Assembly: GCF_040529055.1 (NCBI RefSeq)
Contig: NZ_CP132342.1
Coordinates: forward strand, 4,955,585 to 5,019,584
Length of the DNA: 64,000 bases
Direction: 5' to 3'
From: Xanthomonas sontii
GTDB lineage: Bacteria; Pseudomonadota; Gammaproteobacteria; Xanthomonadales; Xanthomonadaceae
Position numbers and translations under genes: made by a program. Positions 47,209-56,700 of this stretch are shown here, piece by piece. The notes beneath the pieces were generated by a model. That model was not told the DNA's origin. It searched no databases and saw only the letters and a list, made by a program, of their open reading frames with translations. The number at the start of each line of letters is the position of its first letter. Position 1 is the stretch's first letter.

Positions 47209-47982
47209 TCAAGGGTTCTGACCTGAGGGGTTGTTCTGGCGCTGTTGCTGCAATTGCCGACGGCGCGCTTCGATCCGCTCGCGGATGGCCTGCAACTGCT
47301 CCGACGACGGAGCCGGCGACGACGGCTGAGGGGCGCTCGGGGTCGGTGCCTGGTTCGGCACCGGGTTGGGGGTGGACTGGTTCGGCGGGCGCGGCGCGTT
47401 GGCGTTGGACTGGCCATTGGGCGCGGACGCCGGCGGCGGCATCTGCCCCTGCGCGGCACGCCCGGCCTGGCCGAGCACGGTCGGCGGTTGCCCGCCCTTG
47501 CCGTCGAACACCTTCAATTCCAGGGTCTGGGTGCCACCGGAACCGCTGACCGTGGCCTGGCGTGGCGACAGCGACAGCAGCCGCCAGCCCTGCACGGCGT
47601 CGCCGCCTTCCTTCAGGCGCAGCGATTCGCCCTGCTCGGTGGTCAGCGTCGCCATCTTGAAGCGGTCGGTGAGCAGCACACCGGTCAGGCGCACGTTGGG
47701 CGCGGCGGCCTGGCCGTTGTCGGCGCTGAGGAAGAACGGATGCGGACGGCGATCCTCGGCGAACACCGGGCGCGCGGCGATCTCGCCGTACTGCGAGAAA
47801 TCGCCCAGACGCAGCGTGGTGGCCGCGGGCAAGCCCGGCAGCCGCTGCAGCATCGACGGATCGTCGGGTAGCGGCGCCACGCGTTCGCCGAGCCCACCCA
47901 GGCCCAACGCCCAGATCAGCAGCCCCCACAGCGCCAGCGTGCCCAGCCACACGGTACGCAGGCCCATCGCTTCAATTCGCAT
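47209..47982 (-). CDS. xpsN: Type II secretion protein XpsN (GspC-like role)
   Basis: 257 residues. One N-terminal helix (TVWLGTLALWGLLIWALGLGGLG) is followed by a periplasmic HR-like domain (RPVFAEDRRPHPF.., VRLTGVLLTDRFKMATL, GWRLLSLSPRQATV). The C-terminal 100 residues are Pro/Asn/Gln-rich and end in a QLQAIRERIEARRRQLQQQRQ helix. In Xanthomonas, XpsN links the inner-membrane platform to the secretin in the place of GspC, for which no separate gene is seen here. ATG 47982 has GGAGGG upstream and overlaps xpsM by 11 nt. Confidence 0.85.
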   Translation of the reverse strand: MRIEAMGLRTVWLGTLALWGLLIWALGLGGLGERVAPLPDDPSMLQRLPGLPAATTLRLGDFSQYGEIAARPVFAEDRRPHPFFLSADNGQAAAPNVRLTGVLLTDRFKMATLTTEQGESLRLKEGGDAVQGWRLLSLSPRQATVSGSGGTQTLELKVFDGKGGQPPTVLGQAGRAAQGQMPPPASAPNGQSNANAPRPPNQSTPNPVPNQAPTPSAPQPSSPAPSSEQLQAIRERIEARRRQLQQQRQNNPSGQNP

Positions 47983-48799
47983 GGCGGCCCTCCACCTGTT
48001 GCGGCAGGTCCGCCGGCGCGGCATTCGCGGCGCCGGGCGCACCTGGCGGGTTGGCCGCGCTGGGCGTGGCCGGCGGCGGCGACGGCACGGCGGCCGGCTC
48101 GGTCGGGCCGGCGCCAGCGGAACCGCCGGCGTTCATCACCGGCGTGGCCGCGGCGGGGGCCGCTGCTGCCGACGGGTCCGGTGTGGCGGACGCCGCCGGC
48201 GGCGCCGGCATCGCGTTCGGGCGCAGGTAGCCGGCCAGTTCGAAGGCCACGTCCAGGCCGTTGCCGCTCTCGCCCGGCGAGAGCTGGTAGCGCTGCGCCA
48301 TCACGTTGAGATTGTCGATGAACAGCGCCGGCGTGCCGCTTTCCAGCGCATGCAGTACCGCCGCCAGCTCCGGCGTGCCGCAGCGCAGGCGCACCTGCAC
48401 CGCCACGCGGGTGAAGCGGTCGCTGCGGTTGTCGGCGGCCAGCGGCGAGCGGTTGCTGATCGCGCAACTGCGGTTGCCGGGGCTGGCCGTGGCCACCGCG
48501 CTTTCCAGGCGCTGCACCAGACCGGCCGAGGCCAGTTCGGCCGAGGTCTCGCGCAGGAAGCCCGGGCGCGTGGCCAGTTCGCGCTGCGCCTGCTGCAGCC
48601 GTTGCGCCACCTGCGGCGCCTGCTGCAACTGCATGCGCACGCGCAGTTCGCGCTGCTGCAGTTCCTGGATCTGCGCATCGACCTCGCGCATCGGCACGGT
48701 CCACCACGGATGCACCAGCACCAGGTAGCCCAGCGCCAACGCCGCCAGCAGCAGGCCCAGCGCCAGCCAGCGGTCGCGCTTATCGACCTGCACCGGCAT
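47972..48799 (-). CDS. xpsM: Type II secretion inner-membrane protein XpsM
   Basis: 275 residues. An N-terminal helix (WLALGLLLAALALGYLVLVHPWW), a coiled-coil segment (residues 38-75, Gln/Arg-rich) and a ferredoxin-like periplasmic domain (VAVQVRLRCGTPELAAVLHALESGTPALFIDNL) match the GspM/PilO layout. The C-terminal 70 residues are Ala/Pro-rich and probably unstructured. It partners XpsL. The start overlaps xpsL by 20 bp. Confidence 0.85.
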   Translation of the reverse strand: MPVQVDKRDRWLALGLLLAALALGYLVLVHPWWTVPMREVDAQIQELQQRELRVRMQLQQAPQVAQRLQQAQRELATRPGFLRETSAELASAGLVQRLESAVATASPGNRSCAISNRSPLAADNRSDRFTRVAVQVRLRCGTPELAAVLHALESGTPALFIDNLNVMAQRYQLSPGESGNGLDVAFELAGYLRPNAMPAPPAASATPDPSAAAAPAAATPVMNAGGSAGAGPTEPAAVPSPPPATPSAANPPGAPGAANAAPADLPQQVEGRHAN

Positions 48800-49904
48800 C
48801 GGCGGCCTCCTTGCGCTTGGTCCCGGCCAGCTCGGCGGTGAGGGTGAAGCGGTCGCGGTGGCTGCCCGGGTCGGCCTGCAACACGCCGGTCAGCGAGGGC
48901 GTGCGCCACAGCGGCGAGCCTTCCAGGCGCCCGACCAGCGACGAGGCTTCGCTGCTGAGGCCGATCAACTGCAACTGGTTGCCCTCGATCGAGAACTTCT
49001 CCAGATAGGTGCCCTCCGGCAGGCGCTTGCTCAATTCGTTCCAGACCTCGACCGAGGCCGGGCGCTCGGCACGCAACTGGTCGAAGAACGCGGCGCCTTC
49101 GACCAGGTCGAGCAGCTGCTGGCGCTGCGCGGCGACTGCGCGCGCGCGCTGCGCGCCGCTGTCCACCTGGGTGCGCAGGTGCTCCAGCGCATCGCGGCGG
49201 TTGTCCAGCAGTTGCCAGCCGGCCGCGCACAGCGCCAGCAGCGCGGTGGCGGCAAGGATCGCGTTCCAGCGCCGCATCGGGTCGGCGCGGCGGTGGCGCT
49301 GTTCCTGCGGCAGCAGATTCACTCCCAGTGGCGCGCCATCGCTGCCGGCGACGTCGATGCCGGCCAGGGTCGGGCGCAGCGCGCCGGCGCTGGCCTGCAG
49401 GTCGTCCAGCACGCGGCGCGGGGCCACCACCAGTTCGGCGTCGAGCTGGGCGTCGTCGCGGCGACCGTCGGCGCGCACGTCGTAGATCACCTGGTCGGCC
49501 TGGAACGGGGTCTGCCGGTCGATCTCGAACTTCACCACCTCGCGCAGGTGCTCGGCGGCCGCCGCCGGCAGGCGCAGATGGCGTTGCAACGCCGCCTCGG
49601 CCGGCAACAGCCACACCCGCGGCAGCGCCGCCAGGCGCGGCCCCAGCAGCGCCTCCAACTCGTCGGGCAGCAGCGGCCACGGCAGCGCCAGCGGCGCGCC
49701 CAGTTCGGACTCGACCTGCCGCGCCAGCATCAGCTGCTCGCCCTCGCGCCACAGCAGCAGCCGCGCCTGCGACCAGCCCAACTGCAGTTGCCAGCGCGGC
49801 GGCAGCCACGCCATCAGCGAGCGCTGCCACCAGGCCAGCAGCCCGCCCGCACCGGGGGCGATGCGTACGCCAAGTTTGTCCATCGTGTCGCGCCACGCCG
49901 TCAT
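48780..49904 (-). CDS. xpsL: Type II secretion inner-membrane protein XpsL
   Basis: 374 residues. The cytoplasmic half is actin-like ([41 protein letters not shown]), a single helix follows ([20 protein letters not shown], near residue 225), and the periplasmic half is a PilN/GspL ferredoxin-like domain with [29 protein letters not shown]. XpsL recruits the ATPase XpsE to the membrane. ATG 49904 overlaps the xpsK stop as ATGA; an in-frame ATG at 49883 is less likely. Confidence 0.88.
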   Translation of the reverse strand: MTAWRDTMDKLGVRIAPGAGGLLAWWQRSLMAWLPPRWQLQLGWSQARLLLWREGEQLMLARQVESELGAPLALPWPLLPDELEALLGPRLAALPRVWLLPAEAALQRHLRLPAAAAEHLREVVKFEIDRQTPFQADQVIYDVRADGRRDDAQLDAELVVAPRRVLDDLQASAGALRPTLAGIDVAGSDGAPLGVNLLPQEQRHRRADPMRRWNAILAATALLALCAAGWQLLDNRRDALEHLRTQVDSGAQRARAVAAQRQQLLDLVEGAAFFDQLRAERPASVEVWNELSKRLPEGTYLEKFSIEGNQLQLIGLSSEASSLVGRLEGSPLWRTPSLTGVLQADPGSHRDRFTLTAELAGTKRKEAADAGAGR

Positions 49905-50758
49905 CGCACCGTCGTTCCTTCTTCCCAACGCAACACAGTGTAGGCGGAGCCCGGCAGCGCCGACGAGCCTGGGCGCACCACCGCGCGCAACACGCCCTCG
50001 CGGCCATTGCCCAGCCGCGCCCGGCTTTCGATGCTGTAGGTGCCGCCACCGCCCATGCCGACCATGCCGAGCTGGGTCTGGTCGGTACGTTCGCGCTGCG
50101 CCAGCACCTGCTGCGCGTCCAGGCCCAGCGCGGTCAGCACCGGCCCCGGCGCGAAGTCCGGCGTCGGCCGCGACACCCCACCGTACAGGGTCAGGTTGGG
50201 CAGCAGCTTGGCGTATAGCTCCGGGTCCATCCCCAGCACCAGCTGCAGCTCGGCCAGGCTTTCGAACGGCGCATCCTTGGCGCCGTAGGGCAAACCGGCG
50301 GCGGCATAGTCCGGATCCTCGGCGCCGTTGGGCTGGGTCAGGTTGTCGGGATCGCGCCAGTCCACGATTGCCGCGGCGATGCGCTCGGCGCGCTGCGGAT
50401 CCTCGCCGACCGCGCGCACCAGCGCCGCCAGCAGTTGCGCATCGGCCATGTTCAGATCGACCTTGCCGCTCTCGTCGGTGACCCGCAGGTCGACCGTGGC
50501 GCCTTCGTACTGCCAGCGGTAGCGGCGTCCGTCGGCACGCCAGCCCGGCTGCGTGGGGGTGCCGGCGAGCCGGGTCAGCGCGTATTCCAGGCCGGCGCGG
50601 GCGCGTTCCTGCGCCTCGGCGCCGTCGCCGAGCACCTTGCCCTGCAGGTTCTCGGTGCGCGCGGTCAGCGCGAACGCGCCGATCAGCGCGGTCAGCAGCG
50701 CGATCAGCCACAGCACCAGCACCAGCGCGGCGCCGCGGTGGCGATGCGTCGCGCTCAT
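49901..50758 (-). CDS. xpsK: Minor pseudopilin XpsK (GspK)
   Basis: 285 residues. The prepilin leader is short (MSATHRHRG) and is followed by the hydrophobic helix [20 protein letters not shown]; the glutamate usual at position 5 is not present, as is known for GspK. The large soluble domain has the GspK insert with [15 protein letters not shown] and [13 protein letters not shown]. It caps the pseudopilus tip with XpsI and XpsJ. ATGA overlaps link it to both neighbours. Confidence 0.88.
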   Translation of the reverse strand: MSATHRHRGAALVLVLWLIALLTALIGAFALTARTENLQGKVLGDGAEAQERARAGLEYALTRLAGTPTQPGWRADGRRYRWQYEGATVDLRVTDESGKVDLNMADAQLLAALVRAVGEDPQRAERIAAAIVDWRDPDNLTQPNGAEDPDYAAAGLPYGAKDAPFESLAELQLVLGMDPELYAKLLPNLTLYGGVSRPTPDFAPGPVLTALGLDAQQVLAQRERTDQTQLGMVGMGGGGTYSIESRARLGNGREGVLRAVVRPGSSALPGSAYTVLRWEEGTTVR

Positions 50759-51408
50759 TGCCGCATCTCCGCGCCACCGGCCTGGCGCAGCGCCACCACC
50801 AGCGGCGGCCACGCCGTGCCGTCGCCGCTGCGCAGTTCGATCGAGACCAGCAGCGGCAGCGTGTCGGTGCGCTCCCAGCGCTCCTGCCAGGGGCCGATGG
50901 TGCCGCGCTCCGGGTCCAGGCCGCGGTAGCGGAAGCGCACCTCGCGCAGGTCGCGCGCCAGCGGCTCGGGCGGGCGTGGCGGGGTCTCAGGCAGTTGCTT
51001 GCCGGCCTGCACCTGCACCAGCGCGATCGCCAGTTGCCGATGGTCGCCCTCGCCGCTGACCCGCAGGTCGTGCAGGTAGGGGCCACCGCGGCCGAGGTAC
51101 TCGGGCAGATCGGCCACGAACTGCATGCGCTGCGGTTCGCCGACGAAACGCACCGGCTGCAGCGTGTGCGTGTCGATGTCCAGCGGCAGCGACTGCGCGC
51201 CGCTCAGGCGCCGGCGCAGGAAGCCCTCGACCGCGCGCATGCGTTCGCTGCGTCCGGCGATCGCCTCGCCGCGGCCGCTGATCGCCATCGCCGAGCGCAG
51301 CGTGGCGAAGGCCAGGGTCAGGCCACCGACCAGCAACACCGTGGCCAGCAGCACTTCGATCAGGGTGAAGCCGCGCGCGGTGGCGCGCGGCGGCGCGCGC
51401 GTGGTCAT
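50755..51408 (-). CDS. xpsJ: Minor pseudopilin XpsJ (GspJ)
   Basis: 217 residues. The prepilin cleavage site is ATARG / [21 protein letters not shown] with Glu at position 5. The beta-rich domain with a segment of [10 protein letters not shown] near the end fits GspJ. Starts at ATG 51408, overlapping the xpsI stop as ATGA. Confidence 0.88.
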   Translation of the reverse strand: MTTRAPPRATARGFTLIEVLLATVLLVGGLTLAFATLRSAMAISGRGEAIAGRSERMRAVEGFLRRRLSGAQSLPLDIDTHTLQPVRFVGEPQRMQFVADLPEYLGRGGPYLHDLRVSGEGDHRQLAIALVQVQAGKQLPETPPRPPEPLARDLREVRFRYRGLDPERGTIGPWQERWERTDTLPLLVSIELRSGDGTAWPPLVVALRQAGGAEMRQ

Positions 51409-51821
51409 TGCGGCACCCCGTTGCCTTGCGGGGCGACCAGGCGCAGGGTCTTCCACTGCAGCGCCTGCGCCGGCGCATCGCCCCAGCGCACCTGCAGGGT
51501 CAATTGCAGCAAGGTCGGCGCGCCGGGCGTCACCGCGGCATCGGGCGGCCGCCGCGGGTCGGCGTAGGGCGCCACGTCCAGGGTCCAGCGGTAGCGGCCC
51601 TGATCCAGCGTGCCCTGGCTGCGTCCCGGCTGCAGCGGCTGCTCCACGCCCTGCGCCGCCAGCAGCGACTGCGCGTACAGGGTGGCGCGGCTCAACTGGT
51701 CGGCACGCTGCACCTGGCGTGCGGCGCCGGACAGCGAGCCCAGCAGCAGGGTCAGCGCCAGCGCCAGCAGCGCGAACGCCACGATCACCTCGATCAGGGT
51801 GTAGCCGCGCTGGCGCTTCAT
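51405..51821 (-). CDS. xpsI: Minor pseudopilin XpsI (GspI)
   Basis: 138 residues. Short leader MKRQRG then YTLIEVIVAFALLALALTLLL with Glu at position 5. A compact soluble domain follows (ATLYAQSLLAAQGVEQPL, GRYRWTLDV, LQLTLQVRWGD), matching GspI length. Linked to both neighbours by ATGA overlaps. Confidence 0.88.
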   Translation of the reverse strand: MKRQRGYTLIEVIVAFALLALALTLLLGSLSGAARQVQRADQLSRATLYAQSLLAAQGVEQPLQPGRSQGTLDQGRYRWTLDVAPYADPRRPPDAAVTPGAPTLLQLTLQVRWGDAPAQALQWKTLRLVAPQGNGVPQ

Positions 51822-52336
51822 GGGCCCGCCTGGTCCGGTGCGCGCCCGACCGTGACCTCGCCGGTCAGCCAGGTCACGTCGACGCGCCAGCGCGCCTGGC
51901 GCGCCTGCAGGTCGATGCGCCCGCCGGTGGAGGCGCCGTCCTCGAAGAACTGGATCGCGCCCTCGCCGTCGCGGCGCTGCGCCTGACGCGCACCGGTGAA
52001 GCGGATCGTCAGCGACGGCGGGATCTCGCCGTGGCGGCCGTTGGGCGCCTGCCAGCGATGCGCCTGCGGATCGATCAGGAACCTCTGCGGCTGGCCGCTG
52101 GCGATCGCCTGGGCGCGGGTGTAACGCAGTTGCGAGGCGATCTCCTTGGCCGCCGAGCGCAGGCGCATGCCGTCGATGCCGCCGGTCAGCACCGAGGCCG
52201 CCAGCAGCGCGGCGATCGCGATCAGGCCCACCACCAGCAGCATCTCCAGCAGCGACACGCCGCGCATGCGCGCACGCGCAGCCGGCGCGCACGCCGGCAC
52301 GCCGAAGCGCAGCGCGCCGGCAGGGGCCCGGATCAC
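51818..52336 (-). CDS. xpsH: Minor pseudopilin XpsH (GspH)
   Basis: 172 residues from GTG 52336, which lies 9 bp after the xpsG stop. The cleavage site is ARMRG / VSLLEMLLVVGLIAIAALLA with Glu at position 5; the leader is then 26 residues, long for the family, so an internal start (for example the ATG at 52267) cannot be excluded, though it would leave only three leader residues. The soluble domain has SQLRYTRAQAIASGQPQRFLID, typical of GspH. Confidence 0.82.
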   Translation of the reverse strand: MIRAPAGALRFGVPACAPAARARMRGVSLLEMLLVVGLIAIAALLAASVLTGGIDGMRLRSAAKEIASQLRYTRAQAIASGQPQRFLIDPQAHRWQAPNGRHGEIPPSLTIRFTGARQAQRRDGEGAIQFFEDGASTGGRIDLQARQARWRVDVTWLTGEVTVGRAPDQAGP

Positions 52337-52345
52337 GGCGCCGGA

Positions 52346-52783
52346 TCACTCGTACTTGATGTCGGCGTCGTAACTGCTGCCGCCGGGCTGGCCGTCCTTG
52401 CCCAGGCTGATCAGGTCGAACGGCCGGCCTTCGCCGGGCACCTTGTATTCGATCGGGTGGCCCCAGGGGTCGTTCAGTTCGGCGGGCTTGGCGTACGGAC
52501 CGAGCCAGCCGCTGACGCCGCCCGGCGCGGTGACCAGGTCGTCGAGTTTGGACGGCAGCTTGCCGGTGTCGAGCTGGTAGTTGTCGACCTTGCCGGCCAG
52601 GGTCTGGATCTGCGACTTGGCCAGGTTGGCCTTGCCACGGTCGGCGCCACCGAGCACGCGGCTGCCGACCAGGGTCAGCACCGCGCCGATCAGCACGATG
52701 ACGATGATGATTTCCAGCAGGCTCATGCCCGCCTGGCGTGCGGCGGACGGGGAACGGGTCAGAGAGCGGCGAAGAGTGCGCAT
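52346..52783 (-). CDS. xpsG: Major pseudopilin XpsG (GspG)
   Basis: 145 residues. The prepilin site RQAG / MSLLEIIIVIVLIGAVLTLVGSRV has Glu at position 5. The core GspG motifs follow: AKSQIQTLAGKVDNYQLDTGKLPS, LDDLVTAPGGVSGWLGPYAK, LNDPWGHPIEYKVPGE and the Ca-binding region DLISLGKDGQPGGSSYDADIKYE. ATG 52783 has AAGGA upstream. Unlike the usual tight xpsF-xpsG junction, a 558-bp repeat spacer precedes it. Confidence 0.95.
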   Translation of the reverse strand: MRTLRRSLTRSPSAARQAGMSLLEIIIVIVLIGAVLTLVGSRVLGGADRGKANLAKSQIQTLAGKVDNYQLDTGKLPSKLDDLVTAPGGVSGWLGPYAKPAELNDPWGHPIEYKVPGEGRPFDLISLGKDGQPGGSSYDADIKYE

Positions 52784-53341
52784 TGCATCGGATCCTTGCG
52801 GTGGAAGACCTATGTAGCCGAACACAGTGACGATGGCAGCCGGCGGCGGCCGGCGGTACAGCGGCGCGTCACGCACGCCGTCACACCGGGCGGTGGAGGA
52901 TCCGCGCCGCGCGCACGCACGGCCACGGCCGGCGCGCGCGGCGCCGCTGGCAATGGGACAGGGGCGGCGGCGGAAGGTTCCCGGCCGGGATCGCGCGGCG
53001 TCACACTCCGTGGCAGTCGCCTGAGGCCCGGACGGGGCCGGGCGTTCGGCGCCACATGCGCCATGGCGCGCCGCGCAGACGCAGCAGGCAAGGCCGCTGC
53101 CGTCCATGGCGTCACATCGCCGGCTCCGGATAGACCGGCCCGGCCATCCATGGCCGGGCGTTCGGCCATGCGCGAACCTGCGGTTCGCAAGCGCATGGCC
53201 TCTTTCGATTCGCTCGTCCGCTGCGCCAGATGACTGCGCAGCCGTCCATGGCGCGGCATCGCGAGCGCCGGAACCACCGGCCCGGCCATCCCTGGCCGGG
53301 CGTTCGGCGCCACATGCGCCATGGCGCATAAGCGTGGCGCC
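52784..53341. repeat. REP-like repeat block between xpsF and xpsG
   Basis: This gap contains no convincing gene. A composite unit is present twice, at about 53094-53175 and 53240-53318: GCCGTCCATGGCG, then CCGGCCCGGCCATCC and GGCCGGGCGTTCGG. A third partial copy, GGCCGGGCGTTCGGCGCCAC, is at 53038-53057. Each CCCGGCCAT-CC-ATGGCCGGG core is a perfect or near-perfect hairpin, and GGCGCCACATGCGCC ATGGCGC adds another. Such stems could lower readthrough from xpsEF into xpsG-D or protect mRNA ends. Confidence 0.8.
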
Positions 53342-54556
53342 TCACCCAATCGCATTGGTGAGGTCGTAGAGGGGGACGAGGACGGAGATGATCACCAGGC
53401 CGACCACCGAGGCCAGGACCAGGGTGATCGCCGGCACCATCGCCGCCAGCAGGCGGTCGATGGCCTGGGCGGTTTCCTGTTCGAAGGTGTCGGCGGTCTT
53501 CAGCAGCATGATGTCGAGCGCGCCCGATTCCTCGCCGACCTGGATCATCTGCAGCGCCAGGCGCGGGAAGCGCTTGCCCTTGGACAGCGACGCCGACAGC
53601 CCATGGCCGTTCTTGACGTCGTCGGCGGCGGCGCCGACGTCGGCGGTCAGCGCCAGGTTCGACAGCACGTTGCGGGAGATGCCCAGCGCCGCCAGCAGCG
53701 GCACGCCGTTGCGCAGTAGGGTGCCGAGGGTACGGGTCAGGCGCGCGGTCTCCAGCCGCGAAATCAGCACGCCGACGAAACGCTGGCGCAGCAGCCAGGC
53801 GTCGAAGCTGGCACGGAATGCGGGGTCGCGGCGCTTGCGGTCCACCGCCAGGATGGTCACGCCCGGCACCACCAGCAGCACGATCCACCAGTCGCGCACG
53901 AACAGGCCCACGCTCAGCACCGCCTGGGTGAACCACGGCAGGGCCACGTCCAGGCTCTCGTACATCTGAGCGAACTGCGGCACTACGTAGCCGAGCAGGA
54001 ACAGCAGCGCGCAGCCGACCACGCTGACCAGGATCGCCGGATAGATCAGCGCGTTGATCACCCGCCCGCGCAGTTCGCGGCTGCGCTCCAGGTACTCGGC
54101 CAGGCGCTGCAGGGTGTCGTGCAGGCTGCCGCCGGCCTCGCCGGCGCGCACCATGTTGATGTACAGGCGCGAGAACAGCCCGTGCTGGCGCTCCAGCGCG
54201 GTGGACAGCGGCGCGCCGCCGCGCACCGCGTCGCGGATGTCGCCGACGGTGCGCTTGGAACGTTCGTCCTCGGGCAGCTCGAGCAGGATCGACAGCGCGC
54301 GGTCCAGCGGCTGGCCGGCGCCGAGCAGCGTCGCCAACTGCTGGGTGAACTGCACCAGCGCCGCGCCGTCGAACGGCTTGGGCCGGAACAACCCGCGCAG
54401 CGAGGTGCCGCCGCCCTCGGCGGCGAGCCGGGCCTGCATCGGCATGTGCCCCTGCTCCTGCAGGCGCAGCGCCACCTCCGCCTCGCTGGCGGCTTCCATC
54501 TGCCCTTCCAGGACCTCGCCATGCGAGTCCAGGGCCTTGTAGCGGTACAGGGGCAT
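53342..54556 (-). CDS. xpsF: Type II secretion inner-membrane platform protein XpsF (GspF)
   Basis: 404 residues, family length. It anchors the assembly platform and contacts the ATPase. Two homologous T2SSF cytoplasmic domains are present (FTQQLATLLGAGQPLDRAL near residue 70 and ARLTRTLGTLLRNGVPLLAAL near 275), separated by membrane helices (AILVSVVGCALLFLLGYVV, WWIVLLVVPGVTILAV) and followed by a last helix ITLVLASVVGLVIISVLVPLY. ATG 54556 begins MPLYRYKALD, the standard GspF N-terminus. Confidence 0.95.
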   Translation of the reverse strand: MPLYRYKALDSHGEVLEGQMEAASEAEVALRLQEQGHMPMQARLAAEGGGTSLRGLFRPKPFDGAALVQFTQQLATLLGAGQPLDRALSILLELPEDERSKRTVGDIRDAVRGGAPLSTALERQHGLFSRLYINMVRAGEAGGSLHDTLQRLAEYLERSRELRGRVINALIYPAILVSVVGCALLFLLGYVVPQFAQMYESLDVALPWFTQAVLSVGLFVRDWWIVLLVVPGVTILAVDRKRRDPAFRASFDAWLLRQRFVGVLISRLETARLTRTLGTLLRNGVPLLAALGISRNVLSNLALTADVGAAADDVKNGHGLSASLSKGKRFPRLALQMIQVGEESGALDIMLLKTADTFEQETAQAIDRLLAAMVPAITLVLASVVGLVIISVLVPLYDLTNAIG

Positions 54557-54559
54557 CAG

Positions 54560-54593
54560 GGCTGGGAGTGGGGAATGGGGAATCGGGAATGGG
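54560..54593. repeat. GGGAAT-type repeat between xpsE and xpsF
   Basis: A short run GGGAGTGGGGAATGGGGAAT and GGGAATGGGAACG lies in the 133-bp spacer just upstream of the xpsF start; it belongs to the same family as the copies near thiL, ribB and glyA. The spacer has no gene. Confidence 0.8.
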
Positions 54594-54689
54594 AACGCGC
54601 GTCGTGCGCGGTCCATACGTTCCCGAGCGCGGACCGCCGGAGCACGGCGCAGCGACACGTCGTCACCACCGGAGCGCAGATCGCGCGCA

Positions 54690-56420
54690 TCAGGTTTCCT
54701 CCGTCACGCGCAGCACTTCCTCGATCGTGGTCTGGCCGCTGAGTGCCTTGGCCAGGCCGTCCTCGTACATGGTGCGCATGCCGGCCTCACGCGCCAGTTG
54801 CTCGATCTCGCCCATGCCAGCGTGGCGCATCACCGCGCGGCGCAGCACGTCGTTCATCACCAGGAATTCCATGATGGTGGTGCGGCCCACGTAGCCGGTC
54901 GGCGCGATCGCCGAGGGCCGCGGGCGGTACAGGAAGATCTCGCCCTCCGGCTGCAGCCGGCGCAGTTCGAACTTCTCGATCTCCTCCGGCGAGGCCGCGT
55001 AGCGCTCGGCATGGGTCGGCTCCAGCCGCCGCACCAGGCGCTGGGCGAGGATGCCGTTGATGGTGGAGGTCAGCAGGTAGTCCTCCACGCCCATGTCGAG
55101 CAGGCGGGTGATGCCGCCGGCGGCGTTGTTGGTGTGCAGGGTCGACAGCACCAGGTGGCCGGTCAGCGCGGACTGGATCGCGATGCGCGCCGTCTCCAGG
55201 TCGCGCATTTCGCCGATCATGATGATGTCCGGATCCTGGCGCACGATGCTGCGCAGCGCGTGCGAGAAGTCCAAACCGATCTGCGGTTTGGCCTGGATCT
55301 GGTTGATGCCCTCGATCTGGTACTCGACCGGATCCTCGACAGTGATGATCTTGACGTCGGCGGTGTTGAGCTGGCTCAGCGCGGTGTACAGCGTGGTGGT
55401 CTTGCCCGAGCCGGTAGGGCCGGTGACCAGCAGGATGCCGTGCGGCTGCTCCAGCACCTTGCGGAACTGCGGCAGGAACGCGTCGGTGAAGCCGAGCCGG
55501 TGGAAGTCGAACACCACGGTTTCGCGGTCGAGCAGGCGCATCACCACGCTCTCGCCGTGCGCGGTGGGCACGGTGCTCACGCGCAGGTCCAGCTCCTTGC
55601 CCTGCACCCGCAGCATGATGCGGCCGTCCTGCGGCAGGCGGCGCTCGGCGATGTTGAGCTTGGCCATGATCTTGACGCGGCTGATCACCGCCGCGGTCAG
55701 GTTGGCCGGCGGGCTCTCGCCGTCGATCAGCACGCCGTCGACGCGGTAGCGCACCTTCAGCCGGCTCTCGAACGGCTCGATATGGATGTCCGAGGCGCGC
55801 AGTTCCACCGCGCGCTGGATCACCAGGTTGACCAGGCGGATCACCGGCGCCTCGGAGGCCAGGTCGCGCAGGTGCTCGATGTCGTCGGCGGCGACGCTGT
55901 CGCCGTCGGCGGTTTCCACGATCGCGCCCATCGCGCTGCGGCCCTGGCCGAACCAGCGCTCGATCAGGTCGTCGATCTCCGAGCGCAGGCCGACCCGCGG
56001 CAGCACCTGCAGGCCGGTGGCCAGGCGCACCGCGTCGGCGGCGTACGCGTCGTGCGGATCGGCCATCCACAGTTCCAGCACGCCGTCGCGCTCGCCGAGC
56101 GGACACACATGGAACTGCTTGAGGAAGCGCAGCGACAGCGGCTGCGCCTCGGGCAGGCTCTCCGGCGCGGTGGCCGGCAGCTGCTTGGCGTCGAGCAGGG
56201 GCAGGCCCAGGACTTCGGCGCTGAGCTCGGCATGGTCGCGCTCGGAGACCAGGCCCAGGCGCGCCAGCAGCGCCAGCAGGCTGCCGCCGGACTCGCGCTG
56301 CAATTGCCGCGCGCGCGCCAGGTCGCCGTCCTTGAGCCGGCCCTTGGCCAGCAACGCCGCGATGATGCGGGTTTCGGGCGTCTCCACGGCGACGGCAGTG
56401 TCCTTCACGAGCGCATTCAC
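54690..56420 (-). CDS. xpsE: Type II secretion ATPase XpsE (GspE)
   Basis: 576 residues. It powers pseudopilus assembly. An N-terminal XpsL-binding region (residues 15-160) precedes the ATPase: ASDIHIEPF, Walker A GPTGSGKTTT at 334-342, Asp box ITVEDPVEYQIEGINQ, Walker B DPDIIMIGEMRD and His box TGHLVLSTLHTNNA. The four-cysteine zinc motif that most GspE proteins carry before the C-terminus is absent; LVRRLEPTHAERYAASPEE takes its place, as I recall for XpsE. GTG 56420 has GGAGGG 5-6 nt upstream. It heads the xps gene run. Confidence 0.95.
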   Translation of the reverse strand: MNALVKDTAVAVETPETRIIAALLAKGRLKDGDLARARQLQRESGGSLLALLARLGLVSERDHAELSAEVLGLPLLDAKQLPATAPESLPEAQPLSLRFLKQFHVCPLGERDGVLELWMADPHDAYAADAVRLATGLQVLPRVGLRSEIDDLIERWFGQGRSAMGAIVETADGDSVAADDIEHLRDLASEAPVIRLVNLVIQRAVELRASDIHIEPFESRLKVRYRVDGVLIDGESPPANLTAAVISRVKIMAKLNIAERRLPQDGRIMLRVQGKELDLRVSTVPTAHGESVVMRLLDRETVVFDFHRLGFTDAFLPQFRKVLEQPHGILLVTGPTGSGKTTTLYTALSQLNTADVKIITVEDPVEYQIEGINQIQAKPQIGLDFSHALRSIVRQDPDIIMIGEMRDLETARIAIQSALTGHLVLSTLHTNNAAGGITRLLDMGVEDYLLTSTINGILAQRLVRRLEPTHAERYAASPEEIEKFELRRLQPEGEIFLYRPRPSAIAPTGYVGRTTIMEFLVMNDVLRRAVMRHAGMGEIEQLAREAGMRTMYEDGLAKALSGQTTIEEVLRVTEET

Positions 56421-56637
56421 GCGATCCCTCCCAGATGACCGTGCGACTTTAGCAGTTCGGCATGACCCGACGCCGAATCCGGCGCACTCCCCCGCCGCTG
56501 TCTACCGGGCGGCCAACGGACCGGCACCGGCAGGCCCGCCACGGTCATCGGCCTGACATCGTGGCAGGACATGGTGGGCAGTCGCGTTGCGCGCTGCAGC
56601 GGTCACGGGGCGGGCCGGCACGGCGCTGCCCCAGATG

Positions 56638-56667
56638 CAGGAAACCCGGCCGGAGCCGGGTTTCCTG
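56638..56667 (-). terminator. Terminator hairpin after the S8 protease gene
   Basis: A perfect 13-bp stem CAGGAAACCCGGC / GCCGGGTTTCCTG with a 4-base loop lies about 33 bp past the protease stop. The U tract is weak, but the stem is strong. It separates the protease transcript from xpsE; the 217 bp after it (56421-56637) holds the likely xpsE promoter but no clear boxes. Confidence 0.75.
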
Positions 56668-56700
56668 GAACCGCATGGCGCTTCCCTGCGCCGCGTACGC

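Noticed and set aside
45755..47221. Plus-strand frame of 488 codons opposite xpsD
   Set aside because: Shadow frame; His/Gln/Arg-rich with no recognisable motif, opposite a clear secretin.
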